A stretch of DNA of 64,000 bases from JAKFDI01 sp036676235. GTDB taxonomy: Bacteria > Pseudomonadota > Gammaproteobacteria > Burkholderiales > Burkholderiaceae_C. A program made the position numbers and the translations under genes. Below, one piece after another: positions 36,763-46,473 of the stretch. Numbering within the stretch: position 1 is the stretch's first letter; every line of letters begins with the position of its first letter. The stretch is taken from contig JAKFDI010000103.1 in assembly GCA_036676235.1 (NCBI GenBank), positions 1 through 64,000 on the forward strand, read 5' to 3'. The notes below the pieces were generated by a model, which worked only from the letters and a program-made list of their open reading frames with translations, ran no database searches and was not told the origin of the DNA.

Positions 36763-39700
36763 TCAGTCCCAGCGCCAGGTCCAGATCAGGTCCAGCGAGT
36801 TGTCCAGCCCGGACTGCGCGCGCAGGGTGAAACGCCGGGCGATGCGGTAGATGAGCTGCCAGGTGCCGGTGGTGGCGTTGAGCCCGCGTTCGTAGCCCAC
36901 GTACCAGCGGCGCGAGAGCTGCTTGCCCAGGCGCACGACGGTCTCTTCCACGCCGCCGTCGTTGCTCTGGCCGACCGATAGTTCGTCCAGGCCGATGGCG
37001 CGGGTGAGCTGGTCGCCGGTGCCCTCGCCCTCGCCGGCCAGCAGCGCGAGCGCGGCGCGCTGCAGCAGTGCGGTGTCGGCGCCGCCGAGGCCGCTGCTGG
37101 CGCGCCCGAGCACGAGCCAGCTGAGCTTGTCCATCTCCGACATCTCGGGGTCGGAGAACAGCCGCACGCGCGGATCGAGCGCCGTGCCGGTGACGGCCAC
37201 GCCGACGCGGATGTCGGTGTTGCGGCGCGTGGCCTCGATGTCCAGCCGCGGGTTCTCCACCGGGCCGTTGAAGATGAGGTTGCCGCGGTCGATGGCGAGC
37301 TTCTGGCCGTAGGCGTCGTAGGTGCCTTCGACGGTGCGCACGGTGCCGAAAAGCGCCAGTTGGCCGCCCGGCGCGGTGATGTGCAGTTCGCCGGCAAGCC
37401 GCGTGTCCAGACCCCGGCCCTTGAGGCGCAGGTTGTCGCCGAGGTCCACGTGCAGGTCGACGACGACGTTGCGCTTCGCGCCGCCCGCGGGCTTGTCGAC
37501 CGGCTCGTCCTCGCGGGCGCTGCCGGCGCGCACCACGATCACGTCGTCCGAGAGGGCCGGCGCGTCGCTGCGGGTGAAGTCGATCAGGCCTTCGTCGACG
37601 CGGAAGCGCCCGGTGAGCGCGAGGCGCTCGGCGTCGAGTTCCAGCTGCGCCTGGCCGCTCACGACCAGGCGGCGGTCGACGCGGCCGAGCAGGCGGAAGC
37701 GCTCGGCCGTGAGGCTGAGCCGCGCCTGCGGCGCTTCGCCCAGCGTGGCCGCGCCGTCCAGCGAGACGGTCCCGTCGCCGGCCCGCGCGGTGAAGCGTTC
37801 GATGCGCGCGGTGGCGCCTTGCAGCGCGATGGCGAGTTCACCGTCGCGCACGTCCACGCCTTCGAGGAAGTTGCGTACGCCCAGGCCCGTGCCGCGTACT
37901 TCGCCGGTGTACTCGGGCGCGCCCAAACGCCCGCCGATGCTGGCGCTGGTGCGCAGCGAGCCGGCGAGGCGCCAGCCGGGCGGCACCCAGTTGCCCCAGG
38001 TGCCCAGGTCCGCGACCTGGATCTCGAGCACGCCTTCGATCGGCGTGTCGGCGCCGGGCCAGGTGGCCTCGGGCGAGGTGCGCGCCACCACGGCGCCGGC
38101 CGCCACGCCGAGCGTGGTGCCGGCCAGCGCCTGGGTGAAGGTCCACACGCCGTCGCTGGCGGTGAGGGCGAGACGCAGGTCGGTGAGGCCGAGCGCGCGG
38201 GTGCCGGTTTCCTCGGTCACGCTGAGGTCGCCGCCGCGCCGTTCGAGCACCACGTCGGCCTGGAAGCCGGGGGCGCTGCGCAAGTCGAGGGTGCCGCCGA
38301 TGGCGAGGTCGCCGCCCCAGCCGAACTCGGGCTGCAGCCGCGCGAGGATGGGCGCGATCGGCAGCGGCTCCAGCTCCGCATGCGCTTCGATCTGCACCGG
38401 CTGCGTGGCCGTGGCCGCCCGCCAGTGGATGCGGCTCCAGCGCAGCGCCGCGCCGAGCACCTCGGCCCGGCCGGGCTGCACGGTCGCCTGCGGCGCTGCG
38501 CCGACTATCCATTCGAGCGCGATGTCACGGGCGCTGACCCAAGGCACGGCGCCCGCTGCGCTGCTGCGCAGTTCGATCTGCTGCAGCGTGCCGCGCCAGC
38601 CGGCGATGTGCCACGGGCCGGTCGACGGGGCGGGCGGCTCGATCACGCCACCCTGCAGCTTCACCTGCGCGACCGCGCGGGCCGGTGCATCGGCCGCCTT
38701 GGACCGAGGCGCGGAGCCGGGTGGAGGCTGCACCAGCTCGGTCCACGCCGGGGGCAGTGCGCGCGCCTCGGCGCGCAGCTCGGCGCTGTGGTCGGCGAGG
38801 CTGCCGCTGACGGTAAGCCGCACGGATTCGATCGTCTGCGATGGCTTCGCCGGCTGCCCGGCTGGTGCGGCCTGTTCGCCGATGACGAGCTGCGACAGCG
38901 TCGCCTGGACGTCAAGCGGCGCTTGCGGCGAGCCGGCCACCTGCCACTGCGCCTGCGCCTGCGCGACCGCGATGTTGCCGAACACCAGCCCCTGGCCATC
39001 GAGCCGACCCTGCGTGGCGATGGCCGGCCAGCGGCCCTCGACCTGCGCCTGCGCGGTGAGCGCGCCGGCCAGCGCCGCGCCACCCGGCAGCAGGCGGTAG
39101 ATCGGCTCGAGCCGCGCCAGCGCCGGTGCGTCGACGGACAGCGTCCAGCGCTCACCCGCGCCGTCGGCAGCGGTGACGAGGCGGCCCTCGGCTTCGATGC
39201 GGTTGCCGGCCAGGTCGAGTTGCAGCGCGGCATCGGCCGCGCGGGCGCCGGTGCCTTTCAGCGACACCTCGCCTGACAGCGGCACGCCGGCGAGTACGCT
39301 GTCTTTCAATGTGAGCGAGACGCTGCCACGCAGCGTCGCAAGTTGGCTCAACAGCGGCACGCCGGGCGCCGGTTCGGGCAGGACGAGATCGAAGCTGCTC
39401 TCGGCGTTGAGGCTGTGCGGCCCCCGGCGCCACGGCGAATCGTCGCGGCCGGGCCACCACGCCGCCGGGTCGAAATCGACCAGCGCAACCTCACCCGCCA
39501 CACGCCAGGGCGCGGTGACGGCGTCGCGCACGGCGCTGCCCGCGAGCGTGGCGCGCGACTCGCCGGCGGCGAGGGTGGCGCTGCGCAGCTCGATGCGGCG
39601 CAGGCTGCCCGTGCCGGCCAGCGTGACGCGAACGCTGCGCCCGGCGAGCCGCCGGCCGCGTGCATCGGTGAGGCCGCCGCTGAGCGACGCTTCGAGTTCG

Positions 39701-40989
39701 ACCCTCGCCTGTTCCAACCCGGCACTGTCGAACCCGCTGCCCGTGATCGACACCGGCCCGGCCAGCTGCATCGACGGCGCGTGCGCGTCGAGTTGCGCGG
39801 GCCGCACGTCCTCCAGCGTCGCGTCCACACGCCATTGCGTGGTCGTCCAGCGGCCGCTGCCGCTCACCCGGCCGGCGGCCTGTTGCGCATTGCCGAGTTC
39901 GATGTCGGCGCTTTGCACCTCGACCTGCAGCGTCGCGCCGGGCTGTGCCTGCAGCGCAAGGTTCAGGCTGCGCATCGGCAGGCGCCCCTCGCTCCAGCGG
40001 CCCGCCGCGTCGTTGCTGAGGGCGATGTGTGCCGTGGCAGGTTGGTCGACCGCGCGGCTTTCGATCGCCACTTCGCCGCTCAGCGCCGTCGTGGGAGCGG
40101 CGGCGATCAGCGTGGACAGATCGAGCCCGGCGGTGCGTGCGCGCAGGCTGGGGATGGGCCAGGCGGCAAACGGCTGCAGCGTGCCGGCGATGTCGAGCGT
40201 CTGCTCGGGGCGCCCGCCCGTGGGCTGGGCACGCAGCGTGGCGCGCAGCTCGGGCCGGGCGAGCGGGCCGACCAGCGTGGCGCTCGCCTGCCAGGGTGCG
40301 CCGAGCGGCGAGGCTGCGGCGTCCTGCGTCAACTCGGCCGAGGCTTGCAGCGCGAACGGCCGCTGCGCGGCGATGTGCAGGCGGGCGCTCGCCTGCAGCC
40401 GGCCCCAGGCCAGCGTGAGGTCGTCGATGCGGTGCAGACCGCCGTGGTTCGCGCCGAGCTGCACCTGCGCGCGCAGCTCGCGCAGCGGCGTGCCGCCGAG
40501 CGCGGGCGTGTGGAACTCGCCAATGCGCAGCGAGTGGATCTGCAGCTCGATCGGCAGTTCGAGCGAATCGGGCGGCCGGCGCGGCTCGGCCGAAGGTTGG
40601 GCGGGCGGCGGATCGAACTGCACGCGCGCGGCGCGCAGTTCGTCGATGACGATGCGCCAGCGCCCGCCGAGCGTGCGCACGATGCCGAGGTCGCGCCAGC
40701 CGAAGTCGTCGACGATGAGCAGCGGCGCGCCGCCGCTTGGCCGATAGACGAGCCGGCGTGCCTCGAAGTCGCCGAGCAGGTGGCCTTTGCCGCCGCTCAC
40801 TTCGAGGCCGGGCACACGCGCCAGCACCCAGGCGGTGCCGCCTTCGGTGCGCAGCGCGGCCCACAGCGCGAGCGCCGCGAGCAGCAGCACGGCCAGGATG
40901 ATTGCTGCGAGCCACAGGCCGGCACGCATCAGCCGCCCCATGCGGCGCGGCAGGGGCGGGCTGGGGATGGGCGTCGTGTCGTGGCTCAT
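36763..40989 (-). CDS. tamB: Translocation and assembly module protein TamB
   Basis: A 1408-residue inner-membrane-anchored periplasmic protein of the AsmA-like/TamB family. It spans the envelope as a hydrophobic beta-groove and works with TamA in outer-membrane protein or phospholipid delivery. An N-terminal membrane helix lies at about residues 23-48. A very long repetitive beta-rich body follows, and the conserved C-terminal DUF490 region holds VEGTYDAYGQKLAIDRGNLIF and the end WRWD. The start at 40989 overlaps the tamA stop by one base, so the two are coupled; an upstream in-frame ATG at 41169 lies inside tamA and is rejected. Confidence 0.93.
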   Translation of the reverse strand: MSHDTTPIPSPPLPRRMGRLMRAGLWLAAIILAVLLLAALALWAALRTEGGTAWVLARVPGLEVSGGKGHLLGDFEARRLVYRPSGGAPLLIVDDFGWRDLGIVRTLGGRWRIVIDELRAARVQFDPPPAQPSAEPRRPPDSLELPIELQIHSLRIGEFHTPALGGTPLRELRAQVQLGANHGGLHRIDDLTLAWGRLQASARLHIAAQRPFALQASAELTQDAAASPLGAPWQASATLVGPLARPELRATLRAQPTGGRPEQTLDIAGTLQPFAAWPIPSLRARTAGLDLSTLIAAAPTTALSGEVAIESRAVDQPATAHIALSNDAAGRWSEGRLPMRSLNLALQAQPGATLQVEVQSADIELGNAQQAAGRVSGSGRWTTTQWRVDATLEDVRPAQLDAHAPSMQLAGPVSITGSGFDSAGLEQARVELEASLSGGLTDARGRRLAGRSVRVTLAGTGSLRRIELRSATLAAGESRATLAGSAVRDAVTAPWRVAGEVALVDFDPAAWWPGRDDSPWRRGPHSLNAESSFDLVLPEPAPGVPLLSQLATLRGSVSLTLKDSVLAGVPLSGEVSLKGTGARAADAALQLDLAGNRIEAEGRLVTAADGAGERWTLSVDAPALARLEPIYRLLPGGAALAGALTAQAQVEGRWPAIATQGRLDGQGLVFGNIAVAQAQAQWQVAGSPQAPLDVQATLSQLVIGEQAAPAGQPAKPSQTIESVRLTVSGSLADHSAELRAEARALPPAWTELVQPPPGSAPRSKAADAPARAVAQVKLQGGVIEPPAPSTGPWHIAGWRGTLQQIELRSSAAGAVPWVSARDIALEWIVGAAPQATVQPGRAEVLGAALRWSRIHWRAATATQPVQIEAHAELEPLPIAPILARLQPEFGWGGDLAIGGTLDLRSAPGFQADVVLERRGGDLSVTEETGTRALGLTDLRLALTASDGVWTFTQALAGTTLGVAAGAVVARTSPEATWPGADTPIEGVLEIQVADLGTWGNWVPPGWRLAGSLRTSASIGGRLGAPEYTGEVRGTGLGVRNFLEGVDVRDGELAIALQGATARIERFTARAGDGTVSLDGAATLGEAPQARLSLTAERFRLLGRVDRRLVVSGQAQLELDAERLALTGRFRVDEGLIDFTRSDAPALSDDVIVVRAGSAREDEPVDKPAGGAKRNVVVDLHVDLGDNLRLKGRGLDTRLAGELHITAPGGQLALFGTVRTVEGTYDAYGQKLAIDRGNLIFNGPVENPRLDIEATRRNTDIRVGVAVTGTALDPRVRLFSDPEMSEMDKLSWLVLGRASSGLGGADTALLQRAALALLAGEGEGTGDQLTRAIGLDELSVGQSNDGGVEETVVRLGKQLSRRWYVGYERGLNATTGTWQLIYRIARRFTLRAQSGLDNSLDLIWTWRWD

Positions 40990-42848
40990 CAGAAGGCGAT
41001 GCCCACGCTGAGGTGCAGCCGGGTCCGGTGCACGTCCAGGCCATGCGCGAGGTCGATGCGCAGCGGCCCGACCGGGCTGCGCCAGCGCAGGCCGACGCCC
41101 ACGCCGACGGCCGGCTCCAGCTCTTTCCACTTGGCGGCGGCGTTGCCGACGTCGATGAAGGTGGCCCACCAGAACGCGGGCCGCTGCGGCGAGATGGGGC
41201 GTGCGATCTCGAGGCTGCCGGTGGCGACCACGCGGCCGCTGGTGACCACGCCGTTCACTTCAGGGCCGAGTGCGCGGTAGGCGTAGCCGCGCACCGATTC
41301 GTCGCCGCCGGCGCGAAACAGCAGGGTGTCGGGCAGGCCCACCGATTCGTGCGCGAACACCTGGCCCGCTTCCGCACGGGCAGTGAGGTACCAGCTGCCG
41401 ACGGGCCGGTACCAGGTGTAGCGGCCCCAGGCGCGCGTGAAGGGGCCGCTGGCGGCATTGCTGCTGCGCGCCTGGCCGACGGCGCCCTGCAGCGCGAGCG
41501 TGTGCCCGCGCGTGGGCAGCAGCACGCTGTCGACGTCGCGCAGCACCCAGTGGTAGTTGGCCGAGATCGCCGTGCTGCGCGCGACGCCGTTGGCGTTGCG
41601 AAGCCACGTGCGCGCGATCTCGGCGAAGTACAGGCGTTCGAAGCGCTCGATGTCCTGCGTGCGGCCGATGCGCGCGGTGCTGGCGCGGCGCAGTTCGTCG
41701 GCCGTGCGCAGTTCTTCCACGCTACCCGAGATCAGGTTGCGGTAGAAGCCGCCCTGCGGGTAGGAGGTGAGTTCGCCCTCCCACAGCTTGCGGTCGGCGC
41801 CGAGTTCGATCTCGTTCTCGGCGATCCAGCGCAGGCCGAACGGGCGGCGGTGCAGGTGCTCCAGCGTCACGCGCGGGCCGGTGTTGGCGCTGACGCCCAC
41901 GCCGAAGGTCGCCTGCTGCAACTGCTGCTCTCGCACCTGCACCGTCACCGGCGCGGCATCGGCCAGCGCGGGATCGGGATCGATGCTCACCACGGCGCCC
42001 TCGAACAGGCCCACCTTCTGCAGCCGCTCCTGGAAGTCGAGCAGCGTCTTCTCGCTGTAGGGCGCGCCGGGCGCGAAGTTGGCGACGTTGCGCACGGCGG
42101 ATTCGTCGTAGCGCGAGAGGCCCTCGATGCTGATCTCGCCGAGGTGGAACAGCGGCCCGCTGTCGGCCACGGCTGACAACTGCACGCGGTTGGCGTCGGC
42201 ATCGACGCGCGCGGTGGTGTCGGCCCAGCTTGCCGCGGGATAGCCCTCGGCGCGCAGGCGCGCGAGCGTGCCGCTCTTGGCGCTGCTCCAGTCGTCCTGT
42301 CGGAACGCTTCGCCCGGTTTCAGGGGCCAGTCGCGGCGCAGGCCTTCGAGAGTGTCGATGGCGGCGCGCTCGCCGGCATCGGCCGCGGTCTTCAGCTCGC
42401 CCACCGCGTTCACGTCGACGCTTCGGATCAGCGCCCGCGGACCCGGCTCGACGTGAACGCGCAGCAGTGGCGGTGCGTCGCCGACGGCGGGCACTTCTTC
42501 GACGCGCACTTCGGCGTTGAAGTAGCCCTCGGTCTCGAGCAGCGAGCGCGCCTGCGCCGGGGCGGCGGCGATCAGCCGGTCGAGCTCGGCCGAGGTGATG
42601 CGTTCGGTCTGCGGCGCATCCTGGAAGCGCGCGAGATCGAGATAGGTGGACAGCAGGGCGCGCAGATCGTCGGGCGCAAGGACTTCCAGGCGATAGACGG
42701 GCGAAGCGGGCGGCGCGGCCGGTGCCTGTGTCTCGCGTGCTTCGTCGGCCCGGTCACCGAAGGGCAGGCCGGCACAGCCGACGAGCAGCGCCGCGCAAGC
42801 CACGGCGAGGAGCGCTGCGAGCCGAACCGCGGGTGCTGCTGCGGCCAT
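40989..42848 (-). CDS. tamA: Outer membrane assembly protein TamA (BamA/Omp85 family)
   Basis: A 619-residue Omp85-family protein. The N-terminus has a signal with a cysteine in lipobox-like context (LLVGCAG, about residues 21-27), then three POTRA-like modules to about 310, then a 16-stranded barrel ending in HLSVGIAF with a terminal phenylalanine, as expected for Bam recognition. Barrel motifs such as FRAGGDESVRGY (the conserved loop-6 VRGY) are present. It forms the outer-membrane half of the TAM complex with TamB. It follows the CoxE-type gene by 19 bases. Confidence 0.92.
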   Translation of the reverse strand: MAAAAPAVRLAALLAVACAALLVGCAGLPFGDRADEARETQAPAAPPASPVYRLEVLAPDDLRALLSTYLDLARFQDAPQTERITSAELDRLIAAAPAQARSLLETEGYFNAEVRVEEVPAVGDAPPLLRVHVEPGPRALIRSVDVNAVGELKTAADAGERAAIDTLEGLRRDWPLKPGEAFRQDDWSSAKSGTLARLRAEGYPAASWADTTARVDADANRVQLSAVADSGPLFHLGEISIEGLSRYDESAVRNVANFAPGAPYSEKTLLDFQERLQKVGLFEGAVVSIDPDPALADAAPVTVQVREQQLQQATFGVGVSANTGPRVTLEHLHRRPFGLRWIAENEIELGADRKLWEGELTSYPQGGFYRNLISGSVEELRTADELRRASTARIGRTQDIERFERLYFAEIARTWLRNANGVARSTAISANYHWVLRDVDSVLLPTRGHTLALQGAVGQARSSNAASGPFTRAWGRYTWYRPVGSWYLTARAEAGQVFAHESVGLPDTLLFRAGGDESVRGYAYRALGPEVNGVVTSGRVVATGSLEIARPISPQRPAFWWATFIDVGNAAAKWKELEPAVGVGVGLRWRSPVGPLRIDLAHGLDVHRTRLHLSVGIAF

Positions 42849-42867
42849 GCGAGCGCCCGGTCTTTGG

Positions 42868-44052
42868 CTACTTGCTCAGCAAACGCATCGCGCCTTCGAG
42901 GCCTTGAAGCGTCAGCGGAAACATGCGCTGGCTCATGAGCTGCTGGACGATGGAGATGCTCTGGCGGTAGCCCCACACGCCTTGCGGCTCGGGGTTGATC
43001 CAGGCGAACTTCGGGAAGGCGTGCGTGAGGCGCTGCAGCCATTCGGCGCCGGCTTCCTCGTTGTTGTATTCGACGCTGCCGCCGGGCTGCAGGATCTCGT
43101 AGGGACTCATGGTCGCGTCGCCCACGAAGATCAGCTTGTAGTCCTTGTTGTACTTGCGGATCACGTCCCAGGTGGAGAATTTCTCGCTGTAGCGGCGGCG
43201 GTTGTTCTTCCACATGAAGTCGTAGACGCAGTTGTGGAAGTAATAGAACTCGAGGTGCTTGAACTCGCTCTTGGACGCCGAGAACAACTCTTCGACGCGG
43301 TGGATGTGCTCGTCCATCGTGCCGCCCACGTCCATCAGCAGCAGCACCTTGATCTTGTTGTGGCGCTCGGGAACCATCTTGATGTCCAGCCAGCCGGCGT
43401 TGGCGGCGGTGGAGCGGATGGTGTCGTCGAGATCGAGCTCTTCTTCCGAGCCTTCGCGGGCGAAGCGGCGCAGGCGGCGCAGCGCGACCTTGATGTTGCG
43501 CGTGCCCAGTTCCAGTGTGTCGTCGTAGTCCTTGAACTGGCGCTGGTCCCACACCTTCACGGCGCTGCGGTTGCGGCTCTTCTCCTGGCCGATGCGGATG
43601 CCTTCGGGGTTGTAGCCGTAGGCGCCGAAGGGCGAGCGCCCGCCGGTGCCGATCATCTTGTTGCCGCCTTCGTGGCGCTCCTTCTGCTCCTCGAAGCGCT
43701 TCTTGAGCTCTTCCATGAGCTTGTCCCAGCCCATCTTCTCGACCAGCGCCTTCTCCTCGGGGCTCAGTTCGAGCTCCATCTTCTTCTTGAGCCAGTCGAG
43801 CGGGATGTCTTTCGTGAAGTCGGCGAGCAGCTCCACGCCCTTGAAATAGGCGGCGAAGGCCTTGTCGAACTTGTCGAACTGGGCTTCGTCCTTCACGAGG
43901 GAGGTGCGCGCGAGGTAGTAGAACTTGTCGACGGTGGGGCCGGCGTCGTCGTCGATTACGCCGGCCTTGATGGCTTCGAGCAGGACAAGGTATTCCTTGA
44001 CCGAAACCTTCAGCTTGGCCGCCCGCAGGGTGAAGAAGAAATTGATCAGCAT
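42868..44052 (-). CDS. VWA-domain protein of the CoxE family
   Basis: A 394-residue protein with a central and C-terminal von Willebrand A-like domain of the CoxE type, usually partnered with a MoxR AAA+ ATPase for chaperone or metal-insertion functions. The metal-site segment reads DVGGTMDEH (from D241), so the canonical D-x-S-x-S has glycine in place of the first serine and threonine in place of the second. The N-terminus VSVKEYLVLLEAI is typical of the family. The partner MoxR gene lies 0.8 kb upstream, separated by an acetyltransferase gene. Role in envelope or metalloprotein maturation is not known here. Confidence 0.85.
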   Translation of the reverse strand: MLINFFFTLRAAKLKVSVKEYLVLLEAIKAGVIDDDAGPTVDKFYYLARTSLVKDEAQFDKFDKAFAAYFKGVELLADFTKDIPLDWLKKKMELELSPEEKALVEKMGWDKLMEELKKRFEEQKERHEGGNKMIGTGGRSPFGAYGYNPEGIRIGQEKSRNRSAVKVWDQRQFKDYDDTLELGTRNIKVALRRLRRFAREGSEEELDLDDTIRSTAANAGWLDIKMVPERHNKIKVLLLMDVGGTMDEHIHRVEELFSASKSEFKHLEFYYFHNCVYDFMWKNNRRRYSEKFSTWDVIRKYNKDYKLIFVGDATMSPYEILQPGGSVEYNNEEAGAEWLQRLTHAFPKFAWINPEPQGVWGYRQSISIVQQLMSQRMFPLTLQGLEGAMRLLSK

Positions 44053-44156
44053 GATGGGCCGCGACAGCGCGCACGGTGGTGGCTGAAATCAGGATACATG
44101 GCCGTGCGCGAAGGGGTCATGGCAAGCGGCGTGCTCAGTGGTGGCTCAGTGCCGAT

Positions 44157-44747
44157 TCACCGCGGACGCGCGAGTTGCCACTGAAGGTGCGTCTTGATGG
44201 CCGGCCACTCGGGCGCGGTGATGCTGTAGACGGCGGTGTCGCGCAGCGCGCCGTCGCGGGTGCGCTGGTGTGAGCGCAGGATGCCGTCGAGCTGCGCGCC
44301 GAGGCGTTCGATGGCGCGGCGGCTCTGCGTGTTCAGCCGGTGCGTGCGGAACTCCACCGCGATGCAGGCTAGCGACTCGAAGGCGTGGCCCAGCAGCATC
44401 AGCTTGCACTCGGTGTTGAGCGCGCTGCGCTGCACGCTGCGGGCGTACCAGGTCGAGCCGATCTCCACGCGTTTGTGCGTGGCGTCGACGTTCATGTAGG
44501 TCGTCATGCCCACCGGCCGCCCGGTCGCATCGAGTACGGTGAACGCGAGCATCGAGCCGGCGCGCTGCAGGCCAAGGCGGCGCTCGATCTCGGCGGCCAT
44601 GCCGTCCGGGCTCGGCACGTTGGTGTACCAGACGCGCCAGAGTTCGTCTTCGTTCGACGCTTCGCCGAGTGCCTGCGCATGCTCCGGCGCCAGCGGCACG
44701 AGCGAAGCGTGCACGCCCTTGAGCGCGACCGGTTCGAGCCAGTTCAT
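44157..44747 (-). CDS. GNAT-family N-acetyltransferase
   Basis: A 196-residue RimJ/RimL-type acetyltransferase. The motif FTVLDATGRPVGMTTYMN and the later GHAFESLACIAVEFRTHRLN...SRRAIERLGA are conserved in this group, which acetylates protein N-termini or small amines with acetyl-CoA. The start at 44747 is chosen because an upstream ATG (44906) would read through the repeat element and the MoxR 3' end. It is inserted between MoxR (44848-45690) and the VWA gene (42868-44052), all on the minus strand, so it may be in one operon. Confidence 0.85.
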   Translation of the reverse strand: MNWLEPVALKGVHASLVPLAPEHAQALGEASNEDELWRVWYTNVPSPDGMAAEIERRLGLQRAGSMLAFTVLDATGRPVGMTTYMNVDATHKRVEIGSTWYARSVQRSALNTECKLMLLGHAFESLACIAVEFRTHRLNTQSRRAIERLGAQLDGILRSHQRTRDGALRDTAVYSITAPEWPAIKTHLQWQLARPR

Positions 44748-44765
44748 CAGCTGAGCCACTGCACT

Positions 44766-44847
44766 GACCAAGCGGGCACCGCGGATCCGGCTTTGCCGGT
44801 CCGCCAGTGCTGCCCCCTCGGGGGGCGCGCGAAGCGCGTAGGGGGGG
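44766..44847. repeat. ~80-bp 3'-end repeat element, copy 2
   Basis: The same element as at 26965: GACCAAGCG, GCGGATCCGGC with GCCGGTCCGCC, CCCCCTCGGGGGG, CGCGCGAAGCGCG, TAGGGGGGG. It ends at the MoxR stop codon (TGA at 44850-44848 on the minus strand), so it forms the immediate 3' untranslated region of MoxR and the spacer before the acetyltransferase. Confidence 0.8.
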
Positions 44848-45690
44848 TCATCTGTTATGGCGCTGCATGAAGACGAGCTTCTCGAACAGGGAGACATCCT
44901 GTTCATTCTTGAGAAGCGCGCCCACGAGCGGCGGCAGCGACACCTTCTCGTCCTTGTTCTGCAGCACCTCGAGCGGAATGTCCTCGGCCACCAGCAGCTT
45001 GAGCCAATCGAGCAGTTCAGAGGTGGACGGCTTCTTCTTCAGGCCCGGCAGGTTGCGCACGTCGTAGAAGCTCTTGAGCGCAGCGCCCAGCAACTCCTTC
45101 TTCAGGCCGGGAAAGTGCACGTCGACGATGCTCTGCATCGTCTCCGCATCGGGGAATTTGATGTAGTGAAAGAAGCAGCGGCGCAGGAAGGCGTCGGGCA
45201 ACTCCTTCTCGTTGTTCGAGGTGATGAAGACCAGCGGGCGGTGCTTGGCGCGAATGAGTTCGCGCGTCTCATAGCAATAGAACTCCATGCGGTCGATCTC
45301 GCGCAGCAGATCGTTCGGGAATTCGATGTCGGCCTTGTCGATCTCGTCGATCAGCAACGCCACCGGCTTGTCGGCGGTGAAGGCCTGCCACAACACACCC
45401 TTGATGATGTAGTTGTGGATGTCCTTCACCTTTTCGTCGCCGAGTTGGCTGTCGCGCAGGCGACTCACGGCGTCGTATTCGTACAGGCCCTGCTGCGCTT
45501 TCGTGGTGCTCTTCACGTGCCATTGCAAGAGCGGCATGTCGAGCGCCTGGGCCACTTCCTCGGCCAGCATCGTCTTGCCGGTACCGGGTTCGCCCTTGAC
45601 GAGCAGGGGCCGTTTCAACGTGATGGCGGCGTTGACGGCCAACATCAGGTCGTCGGTCGCAACGTAGTTCTGGGTGCCGGTGAATTTCAT
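44848..45690 (-). CDS. MoxR-family AAA+ ATPase
   Basis: A 280-residue AAA+ ATPase of the MoxR family. Walker A is GEPGTGKT (33-40), Walker B ALLIDEIDK near 108-116, sensor 1 FITSNNEK and an arginine finger region RRCFFHYI. Such ATPases act as chaperones with VWA proteins, here most likely the CoxE-type protein at 42868-44052. I start at 45690 (MKFTGTQNYV); an ATG at 45729 would add 13 unconserved residues. It is divergent from cytochrome c4. Confidence 0.88.
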   Translation of the reverse strand: MKFTGTQNYVATDDLMLAVNAAITLKRPLLVKGEPGTGKTMLAEEVAQALDMPLLQWHVKSTTKAQQGLYEYDAVSRLRDSQLGDEKVKDIHNYIIKGVLWQAFTADKPVALLIDEIDKADIEFPNDLLREIDRMEFYCYETRELIRAKHRPLVFITSNNEKELPDAFLRRCFFHYIKFPDAETMQSIVDVHFPGLKKELLGAALKSFYDVRNLPGLKKKPSTSELLDWLKLLVAEDIPLEVLQNKDEKVSLPPLVGALLKNEQDVSLFEKLVFMQRHNR

Positions 45691-45725
45691 GGTGGCGGCG
45701 CGTGCGCGCGAGGCTTTGAACTGGA

Positions 45726-45754
45726 TCAAACCAGTATAAGTGCCCCCCTATAAT
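45726..45754 (+). promoter_or_regulatory. Probable sigma-70 promoter of cytochrome c4
   Basis: A perfect -10 TATAAT lies at 45749-45754, with TCAAAC at 45726-45731 as a weak -35 and a 17-base spacer. It is 37 bases before the cytochrome ATG, in the short divergent spacer with MoxR. The region also contains ACTGG-ATCAAA-CCAGT (45720-45735), a possible operator. Confidence 0.6.
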
Positions 45755-45791
45755 CCGTTGTTTGCCCGCAATCAGCCGTCAGTCAGTGAAC

Positions 45792-46451
45792 ATGAGAAAA
45801 ACCGTTGCCTCGATCGTTGCCGTGCTGGCGTCTGCCGGCTTCCTGGCCGGCTTCACCTCCTCCGTGCAGGCCCAAGACGCTGCGGCCGGCGAAAAGAAGG
45901 CCACGCTGTGCGCTGGCTGCCACAACATTCCGCGCTATCAGGCGAGCTTTCCCGAAGTGCACAAGGTGCCGATGATTGCGGGCCAGAACGCCAAGTACAT
46001 CGTCGCCGCACTCACCGCCTACAAGAAGGGCGACCGCAAGCACCCGACGATGCGCGGCATCGCCGCGACGCTCTCCGACCAGGACATGGCTGACCTCGCG
46101 GCCTACTACGAGGCCCTGGGTGACAGCGAGCCGGCGCCCAAGACGGTGCCCGCGCCGACGGCTGCCGTGGCCGAGCTGCTGAAGAAGACCAACTGCGCGT
46201 CGTGCCACGGCGAGAACTTCAGCACGCCGATCGACCCGAGCTACCCGAAGATCGCCGGCCAGCACGCCGACTATCTGTACTTCGCGTTGAAGTCGTACCA
46301 GATCGACAAGAACCCGCAGATCGGGCGCAACAACCCCATCATGTCGGGCATGGCCCGGCAGTACACGCCGGCGCAGCTCAAGGAACTGGCGAACTATCTC
46401 GGCTCGCTGCAGGGCGAGCTTTCGACGGTGTCGCGCCCCGACTTCAAGTAG
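45792..46451 (+). CDS. Cytochrome c4 (diheme)
   Basis: A 219-residue periplasmic electron carrier with a signal peptide (about residues 1-28) and two heme-binding CxxCH motifs, CAGCH and CASCH, with axial methionine candidates (PTMRG and NPIMSGMA). Two-domain cytochrome c4 carries electrons between the bc1 complex or dehydrogenases and terminal oxidases. I chose the ATG at 45792 (MRKTVASI) over 45762 because it begins the signal peptide. A strong terminator follows at 46474-46501. Confidence 0.92.
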   Translation: MRKTVASIVAVLASAGFLAGFTSSVQAQDAAAGEKKATLCAGCHNIPRYQASFPEVHKVPMIAGQNAKYIVAALTAYKKGDRKHPTMRGIAATLSDQDMADLAAYYEALGDSEPAPKTVPAPTAAVAELLKKTNCASCHGENFSTPIDPSYPKIAGQHADYLYFALKSYQIDKNPQIGRNNPIMSGMARQYTPAQLKELANYLGSLQGELSTVSRPDFK

Positions 46452-46473
46452 CCGCACCGCTCGCACGACAACA

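Noticed and set aside
37360..41280. Very long plus-strand frames opposite tamB and tamA
   Set aside because: Antisense shadows of a repetitive GC-rich gene; the translations are low complexity.
45716..45740. TTGAAC..TATAAG as a promoter for cytochrome c4
   Set aside because: The spacer is only 13 bases. TATAAT at 45749 with a 17-base spacer is better.
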